64,000 nucleotides of DNA from Desulfonatronum lacustre DSM 10312. Lineage in GTDB: Bacteria; Desulfobacterota; Desulfovibrionia; Desulfovibrionales; Desulfonatronaceae. Each line of letters starts with the position of its first letter. Position 1 is the first letter of the stretch. The stretch covers positions 199,665 to 263,664 of the forward strand of contig NZ_KI912608.1 of the NCBI RefSeq assembly GCF_000519265.1, read 5' to 3'. Position numbers and translations under genes: made by a program. Positions 42,682 through 51,704 of the stretch are shown piece after piece. A model generated the notes under the pieces. It made no database searches. It worked only from the letters and a program-made list of their open reading frames with translations, and had not been told where the DNA came from.

Positions 42682-43962
42682 ATGCGCCTTATCGCGACCG
42701 CCGTGGTTTTCTGCCTGCTGCTCATGACGAGCACGTCTGCTCTGGCCCAGAACGTCAATCTGACCATGTATTACCCCGTGGCCGTGGGTGGCCCGATCAC
42801 CAAGATCATCGACGAGATGATCGCCGATTTCCAAAAGGACAATCCGGGGATCACGGTCCAGGCCGTGTACGCCGGGAACTACGACGACACGCGGACCAAG
42901 GCCCTGGCCGCGCTGAACGCCGGAGAGCCGGTGCAGCTTTCCGTGCTGTTTTCCATCGACGTTTTCGATCTGATGGATCAGGACGTGATCGTGCCTTTTG
43001 ACGATCTGGTCGCCACCGATGAGGAGCGCGAGTGGCTGCGAAGCTTTTATCCCGCGCTGATGCAGAACAGCACGGTGGACGGGAAGGTGTACGGCATCCC
43101 GTTCCAGCGCTCGACCATTGTGATGTACTACAACAAGGACGCGTTCCGGGATGCCGGACTGGACCCGGAGAGCCCGCCGGCCACTTGGGACGAAATGGTC
43201 CAGGCTTCGAAAAAGCTGACCAAACGCGACGCTTCGGGCAACGTGACCCAGTGGGGCGTGCACGTCCCGTCCTCGGGATATCCCTATTGGATGTTTCAGG
43301 CCTTTGCCATGCAGAACAACCAGGTGTTGATGTCCGGTGACGGCACCGAGGTCTACTTTGATCATCCGGCTGTGGTGGAAAGTCTGGAGTTTTGGCGCGA
43401 CCTGTCCCATGCCCACGACGTCATGCCCAGGGGCGTGATCGACTGGGGAACGCTGCGCCAGAAATTCCTGGAGGGCAGCACGGCCATGATGTGGCACACC
43501 ACCGGCAACCTGACTCCTGTCCGCAACGAGGCCCGTTTTGATTTTGGAGTGGCCATGCTCCCGGCCAAACAGCGCCGCGGCAGCCCCACGGGCGGCGGCA
43601 ATTTTTACGTGTTCAAAAACGCCAGCGCCGAGGAGCAGAAGGCGGCTTTGCAATTCATCCGTTGGATGACCTCCCCGGAGCGGGCCGCGGACTGGTCCAT
43701 CGCCACCGGGTACGTGGGTGTTCGCCAGGACGCTTACGCCACCCCAGCGTTGTCCGAGTACGTGGAAGGTTTTTCGGCGGCGGCCGTAGCCCGGGATCAA
43801 CTGGAGTACGCCACCGCGGAGTTCTCCACCTTTGAGACGGCCCGGGTGAAGAAGTTCCTGGACGACGCCATACAGTCGGTGCTCACCGGGCAGGCCCAGC
43901 CAGCCCAGGCTCTGCAAGGCGCCCAGGCCGCGGCTGAGCGCGTGTTGCGCGCGTACAAATAG
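42682..43962 (+). CDS. ugpB: Extracellular solute-binding protein (UgpB type)
   Basis: A 426-aa periplasmic protein with a signal peptide (FCLLLMTSTSALAQ). The mature N-terminus LTMYYPVAVGGPITKIIDEMIADFQ and the later ERGKNN-like WSIATGYVGVRQDAY region match the family 1 binding proteins of CUT1 transporters, such as UgpB. GRWEIV-like aromatic positions cannot be matched to a ligand by eye. The ribosome-binding site AAGGAG lies before ATG 42682. It follows ugpC after 86 bp. Confidence 0.87.
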   Translation: MRLIATAVVFCLLLMTSTSALAQNVNLTMYYPVAVGGPITKIIDEMIADFQKDNPGITVQAVYAGNYDDTRTKALAALNAGEPVQLSVLFSIDVFDLMDQDVIVPFDDLVATDEEREWLRSFYPALMQNSTVDGKVYGIPFQRSTIVMYYNKDAFRDAGLDPESPPATWDEMVQASKKLTKRDASGNVTQWGVHVPSSGYPYWMFQAFAMQNNQVLMSGDGTEVYFDHPAVVESLEFWRDLSHAHDVMPRGVIDWGTLRQKFLEGSTAMMWHTTGNLTPVRNEARFDFGVAMLPAKQRRGSPTGGGNFYVFKNASAEEQKAALQFIRWMTSPERAADWSIATGYVGVRQDAYATPALSEYVEGFSAAAVARDQLEYATAEFSTFETARVKKFLDDAIQSVLTGQAQPAQALQGAQAAAERVLRAYK

Positions 43963-44051
43963 ATGCAGTTTGATGGTCCGCCCCGGTCCGGTACTTCGGA
44001 TCGGGGCGATTCCATCGCAACGGTTTTCTCTTCTTCTTTGCGGCGCGAGGG

Positions 44052-44933
44052 GTGACGGTGGTTCGCGTTTCCAATCAAGTGTACGGATGGCTGCTTTTTT
44101 TTCCGGCGGCGGTGATGTTTTTTCTCTTCACCCACTACCCCATCCTGGCCACCCTGAAGGCCAGCTTTTTCTCCACGCCGCGCGGTGCCCGTCCGGCCAG
44201 GTTCGTGGGTCTGGAAAACTACCGGGTAATGTTTGACGACCCGGTTTTTTGGAAGGTCCTGGGCAACAACTTCATCTTTGCCGCCGGAACCATTCCGCTG
44301 AGTATCGGCCTGGCCCTGCTGATGGCCGTCTGGGTCAACGGCAAGCTGTCCGGCCGCAGCATCGTGCGCACCGCGTACTTCACACCCACTGTGCTGCCCA
44401 TGATCGCCGTGGCCAACATCTGGCTCTTTTTTTACACCCCGCAGATCGGTCTGCTGGACGGCTTGACCGGGCTGCTCGGTTTTCCCAGCCGCAACTGGCT
44501 GGGTGAACCGTCCACCGTGATGAGCTGTTTGATCGTGATGACCATCTGGAAGGAGGCCGGCTTTTTCATGATCTTCTATCTGGCCGCGCTCCAGTCCATC
44601 TCTCCGGAACTGCAAGACGCCGGGCGGATCGAGGGGGCCGGCAGGTGGTACTTCTTCCGCCGGGTGACCTGGCCGCTGTTGATGCCCACCACGGTGTTCA
44701 TTCTCTTTAATGCTGTAATCAACGCCTTCAAGCTGGTGGACCACCTGTTCATCATGACCAAGGGCGGCCCGAACAACGCCTCTTCGCTGCTACTGTACTA
44801 CATCTATGAAGTGGCCTTTTCCTTCTGGGATACCGCCTACGCCTCCACCCTGACCATGGCTCTGCTGGCCGTCCTGGCCGTTTTGGCCCTCAGCCAGTTC
44901 GTGTACCTTGAACGGCGGACCCACTACCAATGA
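44052..44933 (+). CDS. ugpA: ABC transporter permease (UgpA type)
   Basis: A 293-aa inner-membrane permease with six hydrophobic helices. It has LFFPAAVMFFLFTHYPIL at the N-terminus and the EAA loop in EAGFFMIFYLAALQSISPELQDAGRIEGAG near residue 175, the interface with the ATPase. FxGLENYRVMF-like ARFVGLENYRVMFDDPVF is typical of UgpA/MalF permeases. The 3' end overlaps ugpE by 4 bp. Confidence 0.9.
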   Translation: MTVVRVSNQVYGWLLFFPAAVMFFLFTHYPILATLKASFFSTPRGARPARFVGLENYRVMFDDPVFWKVLGNNFIFAAGTIPLSIGLALLMAVWVNGKLSGRSIVRTAYFTPTVLPMIAVANIWLFFYTPQIGLLDGLTGLLGFPSRNWLGEPSTVMSCLIVMTIWKEAGFFMIFYLAALQSISPELQDAGRIEGAGRWYFFRRVTWPLLMPTTVFILFNAVINAFKLVDHLFIMTKGGPNNASSLLLYYIYEVAFSFWDTAYASTLTMALLAVLAVLALSQFVYLERRTHYQ

Positions 44934-45745
44934 TTTCCGCTAAAATTTCCCACTACCTGGAAAGTTTCGGAGCCTGGCTCCTGGCCCTGATCTGGGCCGG
45001 GCCGCTGCTGTACGCGGCCTGGGCCGCTTTTCACCCTCCGGCGTACATCGCCAATTTCGATCTGTTCGCGCCGTTGACCCTGGACAATTTCCGCACGGCC
45101 TGGAACACCGCTCCCTTTGCCCGCTACTTCCTGAATTCCTTCGCCTACGTGAGCATGACCCTGGCCGGGCAGTTCGTCTTGTGCACCCTGGCCGCCTTTG
45201 CCTTTGCCCGGTTTTCGTTTCCCGGGCGGGACATCGCCTTCATGCTGGTCCTGGTGCAGCTGATGATCATGCCGGACCAATTGATCGTAAAGAATTACGA
45301 ACTGATGAGCCGCCTGAATCTGGTGGACACCACCACGGCCATTTCCCTGCCCTACATGGCCTCGGCCTTCGGCACCTTCCTGCTGCGTCAGACCTTCAAG
45401 CAGATCCCCAGGGAGCTGGAGGAAGCGGCCCGGGTGGAGGGCGCGGGCTGGCTGCGGGTGCTCTGGAAAGTCTACGTCCCCCTGGGCAAGCCCACCTACA
45501 TCGCCTACGGCCTCGTCTCGGTGAGTCACCACTGGAACAACTTTCTCTGGCCCCTGGTGATTACCAACTCCGTGAACACCAGACCCCTGACCGTGGGGCT
45601 GGCCATTTTCGGCGCACCCGAATCCGGCGTGAACTTCGCGATCATCACCGCCGGAACATTGATCGCCGTTGCCCCGCTGCTCATCGCCTTCCTGCTGTTC
45701 CAGCGCCAGTTCGTGCAGAGCTTCATGCGCTCGGGCATCAAGTGA
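44930..45745 (+). CDS. ugpE: ABC transporter permease (UgpE type)
   Basis: A 271-aa inner-membrane permease with six hydrophobic helices. The EAA loop is in RQTFKQIPRELEEAARVEGAG near residue 155, and the motif HHWNNFLWPLVI follows, both typical of the second CUT1 permease. The start overlaps the ugpA stop (ATGA), so translation is coupled. It ends 53 bp before the convergent molybdopterin oxidoreductase gene. Confidence 0.9.
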   Translation: MISAKISHYLESFGAWLLALIWAGPLLYAAWAAFHPPAYIANFDLFAPLTLDNFRTAWNTAPFARYFLNSFAYVSMTLAGQFVLCTLAAFAFARFSFPGRDIAFMLVLVQLMIMPDQLIVKNYELMSRLNLVDTTTAISLPYMASAFGTFLLRQTFKQIPRELEEAARVEGAGWLRVLWKVYVPLGKPTYIAYGLVSVSHHWNNFLWPLVITNSVNTRPLTVGLAIFGAPESGVNFAIITAGTLIAVAPLLIAFLLFQRQFVQSFMRSGIK

Positions 45746-45798
45746 TCGCCCTGGTCTCAGGGCCGGCATTCACCTGTTTTTGAGTTGGACCACAAGGA

Positions 45799-48507
45799 TC
45801 ACCGGGGCTCCCGGCCCTTGCCGCGGAGCCGGAGCCATGCCTGGGCGGCCTTGTCGCAAAAAGTTGTCGCGTCGGCGAGGAGCAGGGGGAGGCGTCTGGA
45901 CAGGTCCGTATAATACGCATCAGGGAACTGGTCCTGGTAGGCGCGGTAGGCGGGAATGCCTCCCTGGCGAAACAATGTCAGCCAATCGGCGAGAATCGTT
46001 GAATCCGCCTCCAGGTGGAATTGAAAGCCGTACGAGGCGCGGCCGACCCGGAAGCACTGGTTGGGACACGTCTCCCCCTGGACAAGCAGGGTCGCGCCGG
46101 GGGGCAGGGTGAACGAGTCCTCGTGGAACTCCATCAAGGGAGGCAGGGGCAGGGCCGCGCTGATGACCGGATCGTCCTCGGCCGCCGGGGTTGGGTGGTG
46201 CTGAACGAATCCGAACTCCAGCCCGGAAAGGGTGTAGGTGGTTCCACCGTGGGCCCGGGCCAGCAGTTGCGCGCCCAGACAGATGCCGGCCACGGGCCGT
46301 TGCTTTGCCTCAAAGGTGCGCATCAGGTCCAGGAGCCGGGGGAAGTGCGGGGCCGATGCGTCGTCAAAGGCATGTTGCGGCCCGCCCAGGACCACGAGCC
46401 CGGCGAAGTCGTCCAGCTCTTTCGGCAGATCATCGCCGTCCATGGGACGCAGAGTGGTCACCCGTGCGCCCTGGCGCAGCAACGCCTTGACGAAGTTGCC
46501 CCCCGGTGCCAGGCGACTGTGCTCAATCACGAGGATACGGACATCCTGGACGTCTTCGGCGGGCCACGGAGCTATGGCGACACGTGTTTCGTAATAGGGG
46601 CAGCCGTCGCCGACCCGGCTGGCCATATCCCGGGTCAACTGGTTCAGGCCGTGCCCACCCTTGACCCACCCTCCCCGCTCGGCCACGAGAATGTCCTCAC
46701 GCATCCCAGAGGCTACGCTCAGACGAGCCTTGACCGCCCCGTACGGACTGAAGACCTTGACCATCCGTCCTTCTTCGAGCTCTAGCCTCGCGGCCTGACA
46801 CGTGGACAGAACGACTACGGGCAGCGGTTCATGGTCGGCCAGGGTTCGTTCGGAGCAGATGGCGTCATGGGGAGCGACGGTCAACAGGGTGTAGGGGAAT
46901 TCCGGAGTCTCCGGAGACGGGTCGGGATCGTCCAAATGTTTCAGGAAGCGGAACTTTCCGGACGGAGTCGGAAAGCGGCGGTCCGCGTAGGGAACCATGG
47001 GCGCGTTGACCCGGAAGGGGCGACTTCGCAGCGCCTGCAAGTCCCCTCCCTGATCCCGGAGTGGTGCGCAAAGGTCTTCCAACCAGGCTTCCAGATTGCG
47101 ACAATAGGCCTCGGCAAAGGGAAACCGTCGGGCCAGTTCCTGAAACATCCGGAATTCCGACCGGCACTCGCCCACCGGCTCAATGACCCTGTTCACCGCG
47201 CCGACGTAGTTGTGGCCGTAGCTGGCCATGACGTCCTGTTCTTCCAAAAACGTGGTCGCGGGGAGAAAGGCATGGGCGTGGTCCGCGGTGTCGTCCAGGA
47301 AGTGACCGCTGTAGACCACGAACTCGGTTTGGCGAAAGGCCCGGCTGACTTTGTCGCTGTTGGGCGCCATGCACACGGGGTTGGAAGCGGTGACGAAAAT
47401 CATCCGGATTTTCGGGTTCGTCGCGTTCAGAATCTCCTCCCCGATCCTGGGCATGAGCAGGGTCCGCCGAGGCGGATGCAGTCCATTTCCCCACAATCGC
47501 TGGTCATAGGGCCCGTACTCCTCGAACCCTTGACTGACGCCTCCTCCGGGAACGCCCAGGTTGCCGCTGAGCGCTCCCAGGGCGTCGATGGCCTGGATGG
47601 ACTGATGGGCCAAGGCGTGCCGGTGCAGGCCCCAGCCCAGGAGAATGGACGTGGGCTTGGACGTGATCAGGGTGTCGGCGAAAAGCCGGACCTGATCCTG
47701 ACCAACTCCGGCTTTTCGGCACAGTTCGTCCAGGCTGAAACCGCCCACCAGCTCCAAAAACGCCTCGCCTCCCTGGCTGCACTGCTCCAGGAATGTTTTG
47801 TCCTCGGCCCCGGCGGCCAGGATCAGCTTGGCCGCGGCCAGGGCCAGGAAGACGTCGCGGCCCGGCCGCACCGCGATATGGTGATCCGCCAGGGCCGCGG
47901 AACGGGTCCGGGCCGGGTCGACCAGCAGAATCGGCCCGCCTCGTCGGCGCAGATCCCGGATGATCGGGATCAAGCCGGCGTTGGTGGAAACCGGATTGCG
48001 GCCCCAGAGAATCATGGACCGACTGTTGGCGTGATCCAGCGGGTCATGGGAGACCCGGTCGCCGACACTGAGATTCTGGGCCGCCTGACCCGTCCCGCCG
48101 CAGAGAGAGCCGCGCGGGGTGGTCACGCCGCCCAGCAGGCTGAAGAAATAACGGTTGAGCAGCTTCAGGGCCGTGCGTTCTCCGTACCCTTGGTAGGAGA
48201 GGATGGCTTCCGGCCCGGATTCGGCGATCACGGTTTTGATCCGCTCGGCTACAAGGTCCAAGGCAGCGTCCCAGCTCACGATCTCCCAGCGGCCATCACG
48301 TCGGACCATCGGAGCCGTGACCCGTTCCGGACTGTAGACCCGCCGCACATACCGCGCCGTCTTGCCGCAGGCCGCCCCCCTGGTCAGCGGATGCTCGGGG
48401 TTCCCGCTCAACCGGACCAGGCGTCCGTTCTCCACGGTTGCCAAAAGCCCGCAGGTGCTGGGGCAGTCCCGGGTGCACGTCGTTGGGATGATTGTTTTCA
48501 TGGTCAT
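45799..48507 (-). CDS. Molybdopterin oxidoreductase fused to a class I glutamine amidotransferase domain
   Basis: A 902-aa fusion. The first about 660 residues form a molybdopterin enzyme of the DMSO-reductase superfamily: [4Fe-4S] ligands in CTRDCPSTCG and AACGKTARYVRR, a possible metal-ligand Cys in RGSLCGGTG, ILWGRNPVSTN and a C-terminal cofactor-binding domain (LLTVAPHDAICSERTL). No Tat or Sec signal is present, so it should be cytoplasmic. From about residue 675 comes a GATase1 domain: FAGLVVLGGPQHAFDD, nucleophile VAGICLGAQLLARAHGG and His-Glu pair YGFQFHLEAD, so the amidotransferase triad looks intact. The redox substrate is unknown. Start ATG 48507 has no clear ribosome-binding site; ATG 48501 is an alternative. 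Confidence 0.87.
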   Translation of the reverse strand: MTMKTIIPTTCTRDCPSTCGLLATVENGRLVRLSGNPEHPLTRGAACGKTARYVRRVYSPERVTAPMVRRDGRWEIVSWDAALDLVAERIKTVIAESGPEAILSYQGYGERTALKLLNRYFFSLLGGVTTPRGSLCGGTGQAAQNLSVGDRVSHDPLDHANSRSMILWGRNPVSTNAGLIPIIRDLRRRGGPILLVDPARTRSAALADHHIAVRPGRDVFLALAAAKLILAAGAEDKTFLEQCSQGGEAFLELVGGFSLDELCRKAGVGQDQVRLFADTLITSKPTSILLGWGLHRHALAHQSIQAIDALGALSGNLGVPGGGVSQGFEEYGPYDQRLWGNGLHPPRRTLLMPRIGEEILNATNPKIRMIFVTASNPVCMAPNSDKVSRAFRQTEFVVYSGHFLDDTADHAHAFLPATTFLEEQDVMASYGHNYVGAVNRVIEPVGECRSEFRMFQELARRFPFAEAYCRNLEAWLEDLCAPLRDQGGDLQALRSRPFRVNAPMVPYADRRFPTPSGKFRFLKHLDDPDPSPETPEFPYTLLTVAPHDAICSERTLADHEPLPVVVLSTCQAARLELEEGRMVKVFSPYGAVKARLSVASGMREDILVAERGGWVKGGHGLNQLTRDMASRVGDGCPYYETRVAIAPWPAEDVQDVRILVIEHSRLAPGGNFVKALLRQGARVTTLRPMDGDDLPKELDDFAGLVVLGGPQHAFDDASAPHFPRLLDLMRTFEAKQRPVAGICLGAQLLARAHGGTTYTLSGLEFGFVQHHPTPAAEDDPVISAALPLPPLMEFHEDSFTLPPGATLLVQGETCPNQCFRVGRASYGFQFHLEADSTILADWLTLFRQGGIPAYRAYQDQFPDAYYTDLSRRLPLLLADATTFCDKAAQAWLRLRGKGREPR

Positions 48508-48655
48508 GGTATTGCTCGGTTCAGTGAAGGAATCCCGCATTCCCGACGAGAGTTCGCGCGGCACTCGCCGAAGTCATGACCGCGATCGTCGGGAGTCTGT
48601 GCTCGACATGGATTTCCCGCAAGGCTTCAATGGCTTCGATTTTGTTGCTGTCGGG

Positions 48656-50311
48656 CTACGATTGATGGTCCTGGGTCTGGGGGGTGGCGTCGGAAGCGGC
48701 GGTGGGCGCGACCAGGGCGAGATAGCGGCCCAGCAGCCAGATGGTTCGCTCGAAGAGACTGGTGGCCGCGAACAAGGATTCCTGCACGGCATACGACAGT
48801 TCCTCTGTATGGCGCAAGAGACCGTGCCGCAAACGCTCCATGAGTGCGGAACGGTCCGAGGTCATGGCCGCCAGCATGGCCGCGTCATCTTCGTCGAGAT
48901 CGATTTTATCCGATGCACTCAGCGTTTCGGCCATGGTGCGCAGGATGGCGTGCATCCCTTCGGTCAGGGATCGCTCCAGGTGGGTTCGGTCGCGCAATGC
49001 ATCCGCGGGCCCCAGCATCCGTCGCAAGGCGAAGAGGCTCTCCCGGAGGTCGCCGAGCACCCTGTTTCGGGCCTGATGGTTCAGGATGCGGTGCATGGTT
49101 TGGCGGTCCTGGGTGCGATCGATCAACTCGGAGAGAAACAGCTCGATCTCGCGCAATACGCCGGCATTGCCGTTGTAAAGCGCCTGGATGTCTTTTCGGG
49201 CGGTTTCAACGGCCTGGTCCGCCGTGACGATATAGTCGGGCAGGCAGCTGAAGAGGCGGTTTTGCTCCCTGCTGACCAAGTCCAGGGCGGTTTCCGCGTC
49301 TCCCAGGGCCTGATCGTAGAGGTAGACCGGTCTGGCCAGTTCCTCCTCCTGGGTGGCCGGGGCCAATCTGCCCAGCAATCTGAGGACCGGCCCCAGGAGC
49401 ATGGAGGCCAGGATGCAGCCCAGCAGCTGTTGCAGAAGATAGACCCAGGCGGCCTGGAGGCTGATGGACGGAGTGATCCAGGCGGTCAGGGCCTGGACCA
49501 GGGGGATGTGCCGCCACTGTTCCAGCCCAAACAGGATGAGCATGATCGCCGTGGAGCCAATCTTGAGGATGACCTGCTGCAGGATGATCCGACGGGAGGT
49601 GCCGGTGAGATTGGCGGAAAGAAACCACAAACTGCCCGCGGACCCCAGGCCCGCTCCGTAGATGACCATCATGGTCTGGGGCATGGTCAGCAGTCCGACG
49701 CTGGTCATGGCCACGGCCACGATGGAAACCGTGGCCGAGGACTGGGCGACCAGGGTCAACGCCGCGCCGATGCCGAAGACCATGAGATAGGAGTCCGCCC
49801 CCAGTTCCAGCAGGTCCCGCACCGCCTGCATTTCCCGGAGCGGGGCCGCGCCTTGCTTGATGAACTGCAACCCCAGAAACAGCAGGGCCACGCCCAGCAG
49901 CGCGCCGATGAGATGCCGGAATCGACTTGATCTGTCCAGATTGAAGTAGAACGCCGCGCCGACCATGCCCAGCAGGTACAGGACCAGAACGCGGATATCC
50001 ACCGTGGCCGCGAGCACCAGGGCCGAAGTGCCCAGGTTGGCCCAGATGACCACGGGCATCGCGCCGCGTAAGGACATGAGTCCGGCCGTGGTCATGCTCG
50101 TGGCGATGTAGGCCACGGCGTTGGTGCTTTGGGTGGCGGCCCCGGCCAGAACGCCCAGCAAAGCGCCTCGTACCGGGTTGTTCACGACCTTGGTCACGAT
50201 CTTCCGGAACTTGCGACCGCTGAGTTGCTTGAGATGGTCCCCCACCAGCTTGACGCCGATGAAAAACAGCCCCAGCCCGGCCGTTATCGTTCCCAGAATT
50301 TCGATCAGCAT
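48656..50311 (-). CDS. Na+/phosphate cotransporter family protein with PhoU-like C-terminus
   Basis: A 551-aa membrane protein. Two Na/Pi-cotransporter repeats occur in the first about 300 residues (FFIGVKLVGDHLKQLSG, GAATQSTNAVAYIATSMTTAGL, and LVAQSSATVSIVAVAMTSVGLL), where the QS-T/S motifs form the substrate site. The C-terminal about 220 residues are helical and PhoU-like (DRTQDRQTMHRILNHQARNRV). These NptA/YjbB-type carriers move phosphate with sodium, in import or export. It is 20 bp downstream of a membrane sensor-like gene and probably in its operon. The cation preference suits a sodium-adapted bacterium, but this is inference. Confidence 0.9.
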   Translation of the reverse strand: MLIEILGTITAGLGLFFIGVKLVGDHLKQLSGRKFRKIVTKVVNNPVRGALLGVLAGAATQSTNAVAYIATSMTTAGLMSLRGAMPVVIWANLGTSALVLAATVDIRVLVLYLLGMVGAAFYFNLDRSSRFRHLIGALLGVALLFLGLQFIKQGAAPLREMQAVRDLLELGADSYLMVFGIGAALTLVAQSSATVSIVAVAMTSVGLLTMPQTMMVIYGAGLGSAGSLWFLSANLTGTSRRIILQQVILKIGSTAIMLILFGLEQWRHIPLVQALTAWITPSISLQAAWVYLLQQLLGCILASMLLGPVLRLLGRLAPATQEEELARPVYLYDQALGDAETALDLVSREQNRLFSCLPDYIVTADQAVETARKDIQALYNGNAGVLREIELFLSELIDRTQDRQTMHRILNHQARNRVLGDLRESLFALRRMLGPADALRDRTHLERSLTEGMHAILRTMAETLSASDKIDLDEDDAAMLAAMTSDRSALMERLRHGLLRHTEELSYAVQESLFAATSLFERTIWLLGRYLALVAPTAASDATPQTQDHQS

Positions 50312-50331
50312 CTCGGGATGCGGTCCGCGGT

Positions 50332-51006
50332 TCAGCCGCGGCGAACGGCCAGGCCGAGCATGATCAGCAGGAGAATGGTGGTCGCCCCGGCCCCGATGAC
50401 CAGGACACGAGTGGTTGTCGCGTCCCGGGCCATGAACTCACGGGACAGCTCCAGACGCATCGCGGCGGCGCGGATGAGCAGCTCGTTCACCAAGCCGTCC
50501 AGGTTCACGTTCAGTTCCCGGTCGATTCCGCGCAATTCGTGATCCACGTCTCCGGCCTGACCGGCCAGATCCTCCCCCCACAGATTCAGCCGTTCTTCAT
50601 AGGCCTTCAGGATCAGATCGTGCTCCGCCAAAAGAGGAGCAACCAACCCGGCCTCGGGTAATCGCAGTTCCTCCATGCCCTCGCGCGCAACGCTCAATCT
50701 CTCCCGCATCCCGGACGCTTCCCGCCGCATGGCCGCGGCATAGAAGGCCAGATCGTCCGGGTCCGCGCCGCGCAGCAGAACGTTTTTCCACTCTTGCACC
50801 TGGTTCTTGAAGTGGACCTGGGCCTGTCTCGCGTTGTCCGATGTTTCCATGAGCTGATTCAGGGTCTGCATGTCCCTGGCGTACCGTTGGCTTGCCAGGC
50901 GCAGGCTGAAGAGGCCGGCGGCGCTGTTCACAACGAACAGCAGGATGATCAGTCCAGCCAGGCGAACCAGAAAGCCGCGTCGGTCGGGAAAAGTGGTGGA
51001 GGACAT
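50332..51006 (-). CDS. Membrane protein with periplasmic helical sensor-like domain, no output domain
   Basis: A 224-aa protein with a hydrophobic helix near the N-terminus (LVRLAGLIILLFVVNSAAGLF), a periplasmic helical region (about 40-195) like the four-helix-bundle sensor of chemoreceptors, and a second helix at the C-terminus (VLVIGAGATTILLLIMLGLAV) that ends in VRRG. It therefore looks like the sensor half of a methyl-accepting or kinase protein without HAMP or signalling domains. It lies directly upstream of the phosphate cotransporter gene in the same orientation. Whether it is a truncated receptor or an accessory protein of the transporter is unknown. Confidence 0.72.
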   Translation of the reverse strand: MSSTTFPDRRGFLVRLAGLIILLFVVNSAAGLFSLRLASQRYARDMQTLNQLMETSDNARQAQVHFKNQVQEWKNVLLRGADPDDLAFYAAAMRREASGMRERLSVAREGMEELRLPEAGLVAPLLAEHDLILKAYEERLNLWGEDLAGQAGDVDHELRGIDRELNVNLDGLVNELLIRAAAMRLELSREFMARDATTTRVLVIGAGATTILLLIMLGLAVRRG

Positions 51007-51290
51007 GGGGTCGATCTCTTGATGAAGAGGTGATCAAGGAAAAAGGCAATGGGCCATGAACCTGCCGGGAGCGTGAGAAAAGCTGCTCGCAGGGTGTCCA
51101 AGTAGTGCCAATGGAGAACCTTGGCAATGCCGGTGAGCCGGAAAAGGCGGGGTCAGCCCTGACGGGGCGAGGGGTTTTTGAGGTTGGTTTTGATTTCCGA
51201 CCAGAGGTCGACGTAGGACGCGACGCAGTCCTAAGCGTCCGGGGGGCGAAAAGCGTAATTGACGGATATTTTTCTCTGGATGGGCAATGC

Positions 51291-51330
51291 CTGTCGTGAA
51301 AATGTCGTCAACTCGTCACGAAATCGTGAT
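51291..51330 (+). promoter_or_regulatory. Four-repeat Pho-box-like array upstream of the 50-aa microprotein
   Basis: Half-sites CTGTCGT (51291), ATGTCGT (51302), TCGTCAC (51313) and TCGTGAT (51324) repeat at exactly 11-bp intervals with 4-bp spacers (GAAA, CAAC, GAAA), as in tandem PhoB boxes. The array is oriented toward the gene at 51454. It is in the 447-bp gap between divergent genes; I see nothing else in that gap. Confidence 0.65.
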
Positions 51331-51453
51331 GCATCGCCGTGCGAGCCGCGGTAGGAATGCTTCCGTCCATCCCGGGAACGAGGACCGTCGCGAGGATCAT
51401 TTGATGTTCGCGGCCCGGGCCGAACAATCAAGCAGCCAAATCAGGAGGAAGCC

Positions 51454-51606
51454 ATGGTGAATCTGGAAAAGGCGCAGGACGAGTATCGCAAACGACAACT
51501 GGAACTGAACACCATTCGCAGACAGCATGAAGCGCAGATCAAGGATTATTCGGAGTTCATGAGGACCATCAGACAGCGCGATGGTCGCAAAGCCTCGCGG
51601 GGTTAA
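51454..51606 (+). CDS. Unknown 50-aa charged microprotein behind a Pho-box-like array
   Basis: A 50-codon frame starting ATG 51454, with AGGAGGA six bases upstream, an excellent ribosome-binding site. The product is rich in Glu, Gln, Arg and Lys (VNLEKAQDEYRKRQLE at the start, FMRTIRQRDGRKASRG at the end) and should form one amphipathic helix or coiled coil. It has no Cys and no membrane segment. I recognise no family. A terminator-like hairpin follows at 51667-51704, so it appears to be a monocistronic unit. A role in phosphate starvation is inferred from the upstream site only. Confidence 0.68.
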   Translation: MVNLEKAQDEYRKRQLELNTIRRQHEAQIKDYSEFMRTIRQRDGRKASRG

Positions 51607-51666
51607 CAGCAACCGAGAAGACGACCCCCCTCCGCTTCCAACCAGGCAAATTCCAACCAGCCAAAA

Positions 51667-51704
51667 GAAAGCCGACCCCGTCCAGGAAGACGCGGTCGGC
51701 TTTC
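51667..51704 (+). terminator. Hairpin terminator-like structure after the 50-aa gene
   Basis: GAAAGCCGACC (51667-51677) pairs with GGTCGGCTTTC (51694-51704), with further possible pairing in the 16-base interval. It lies 61 bp after the stop codon. TTTC in the right arm gives only a weak T-run. Confidence 0.6.

Noticed and set aside
45748-45785. Hairpin CCCTG/CAGGG between ugpE and the molybdopterin oxidoreductase as a terminator
   Set aside because: The stem is only 6 bp and the T-run lies about 15 bp away, so it is too weak to call.
46831-48579. 582-codon plus-strand open frame opposite the molybdopterin oxidoreductase
   Set aside because: It is an antisense shadow of a GC-rich gene with no recognisable domain and no ribosome-binding site.
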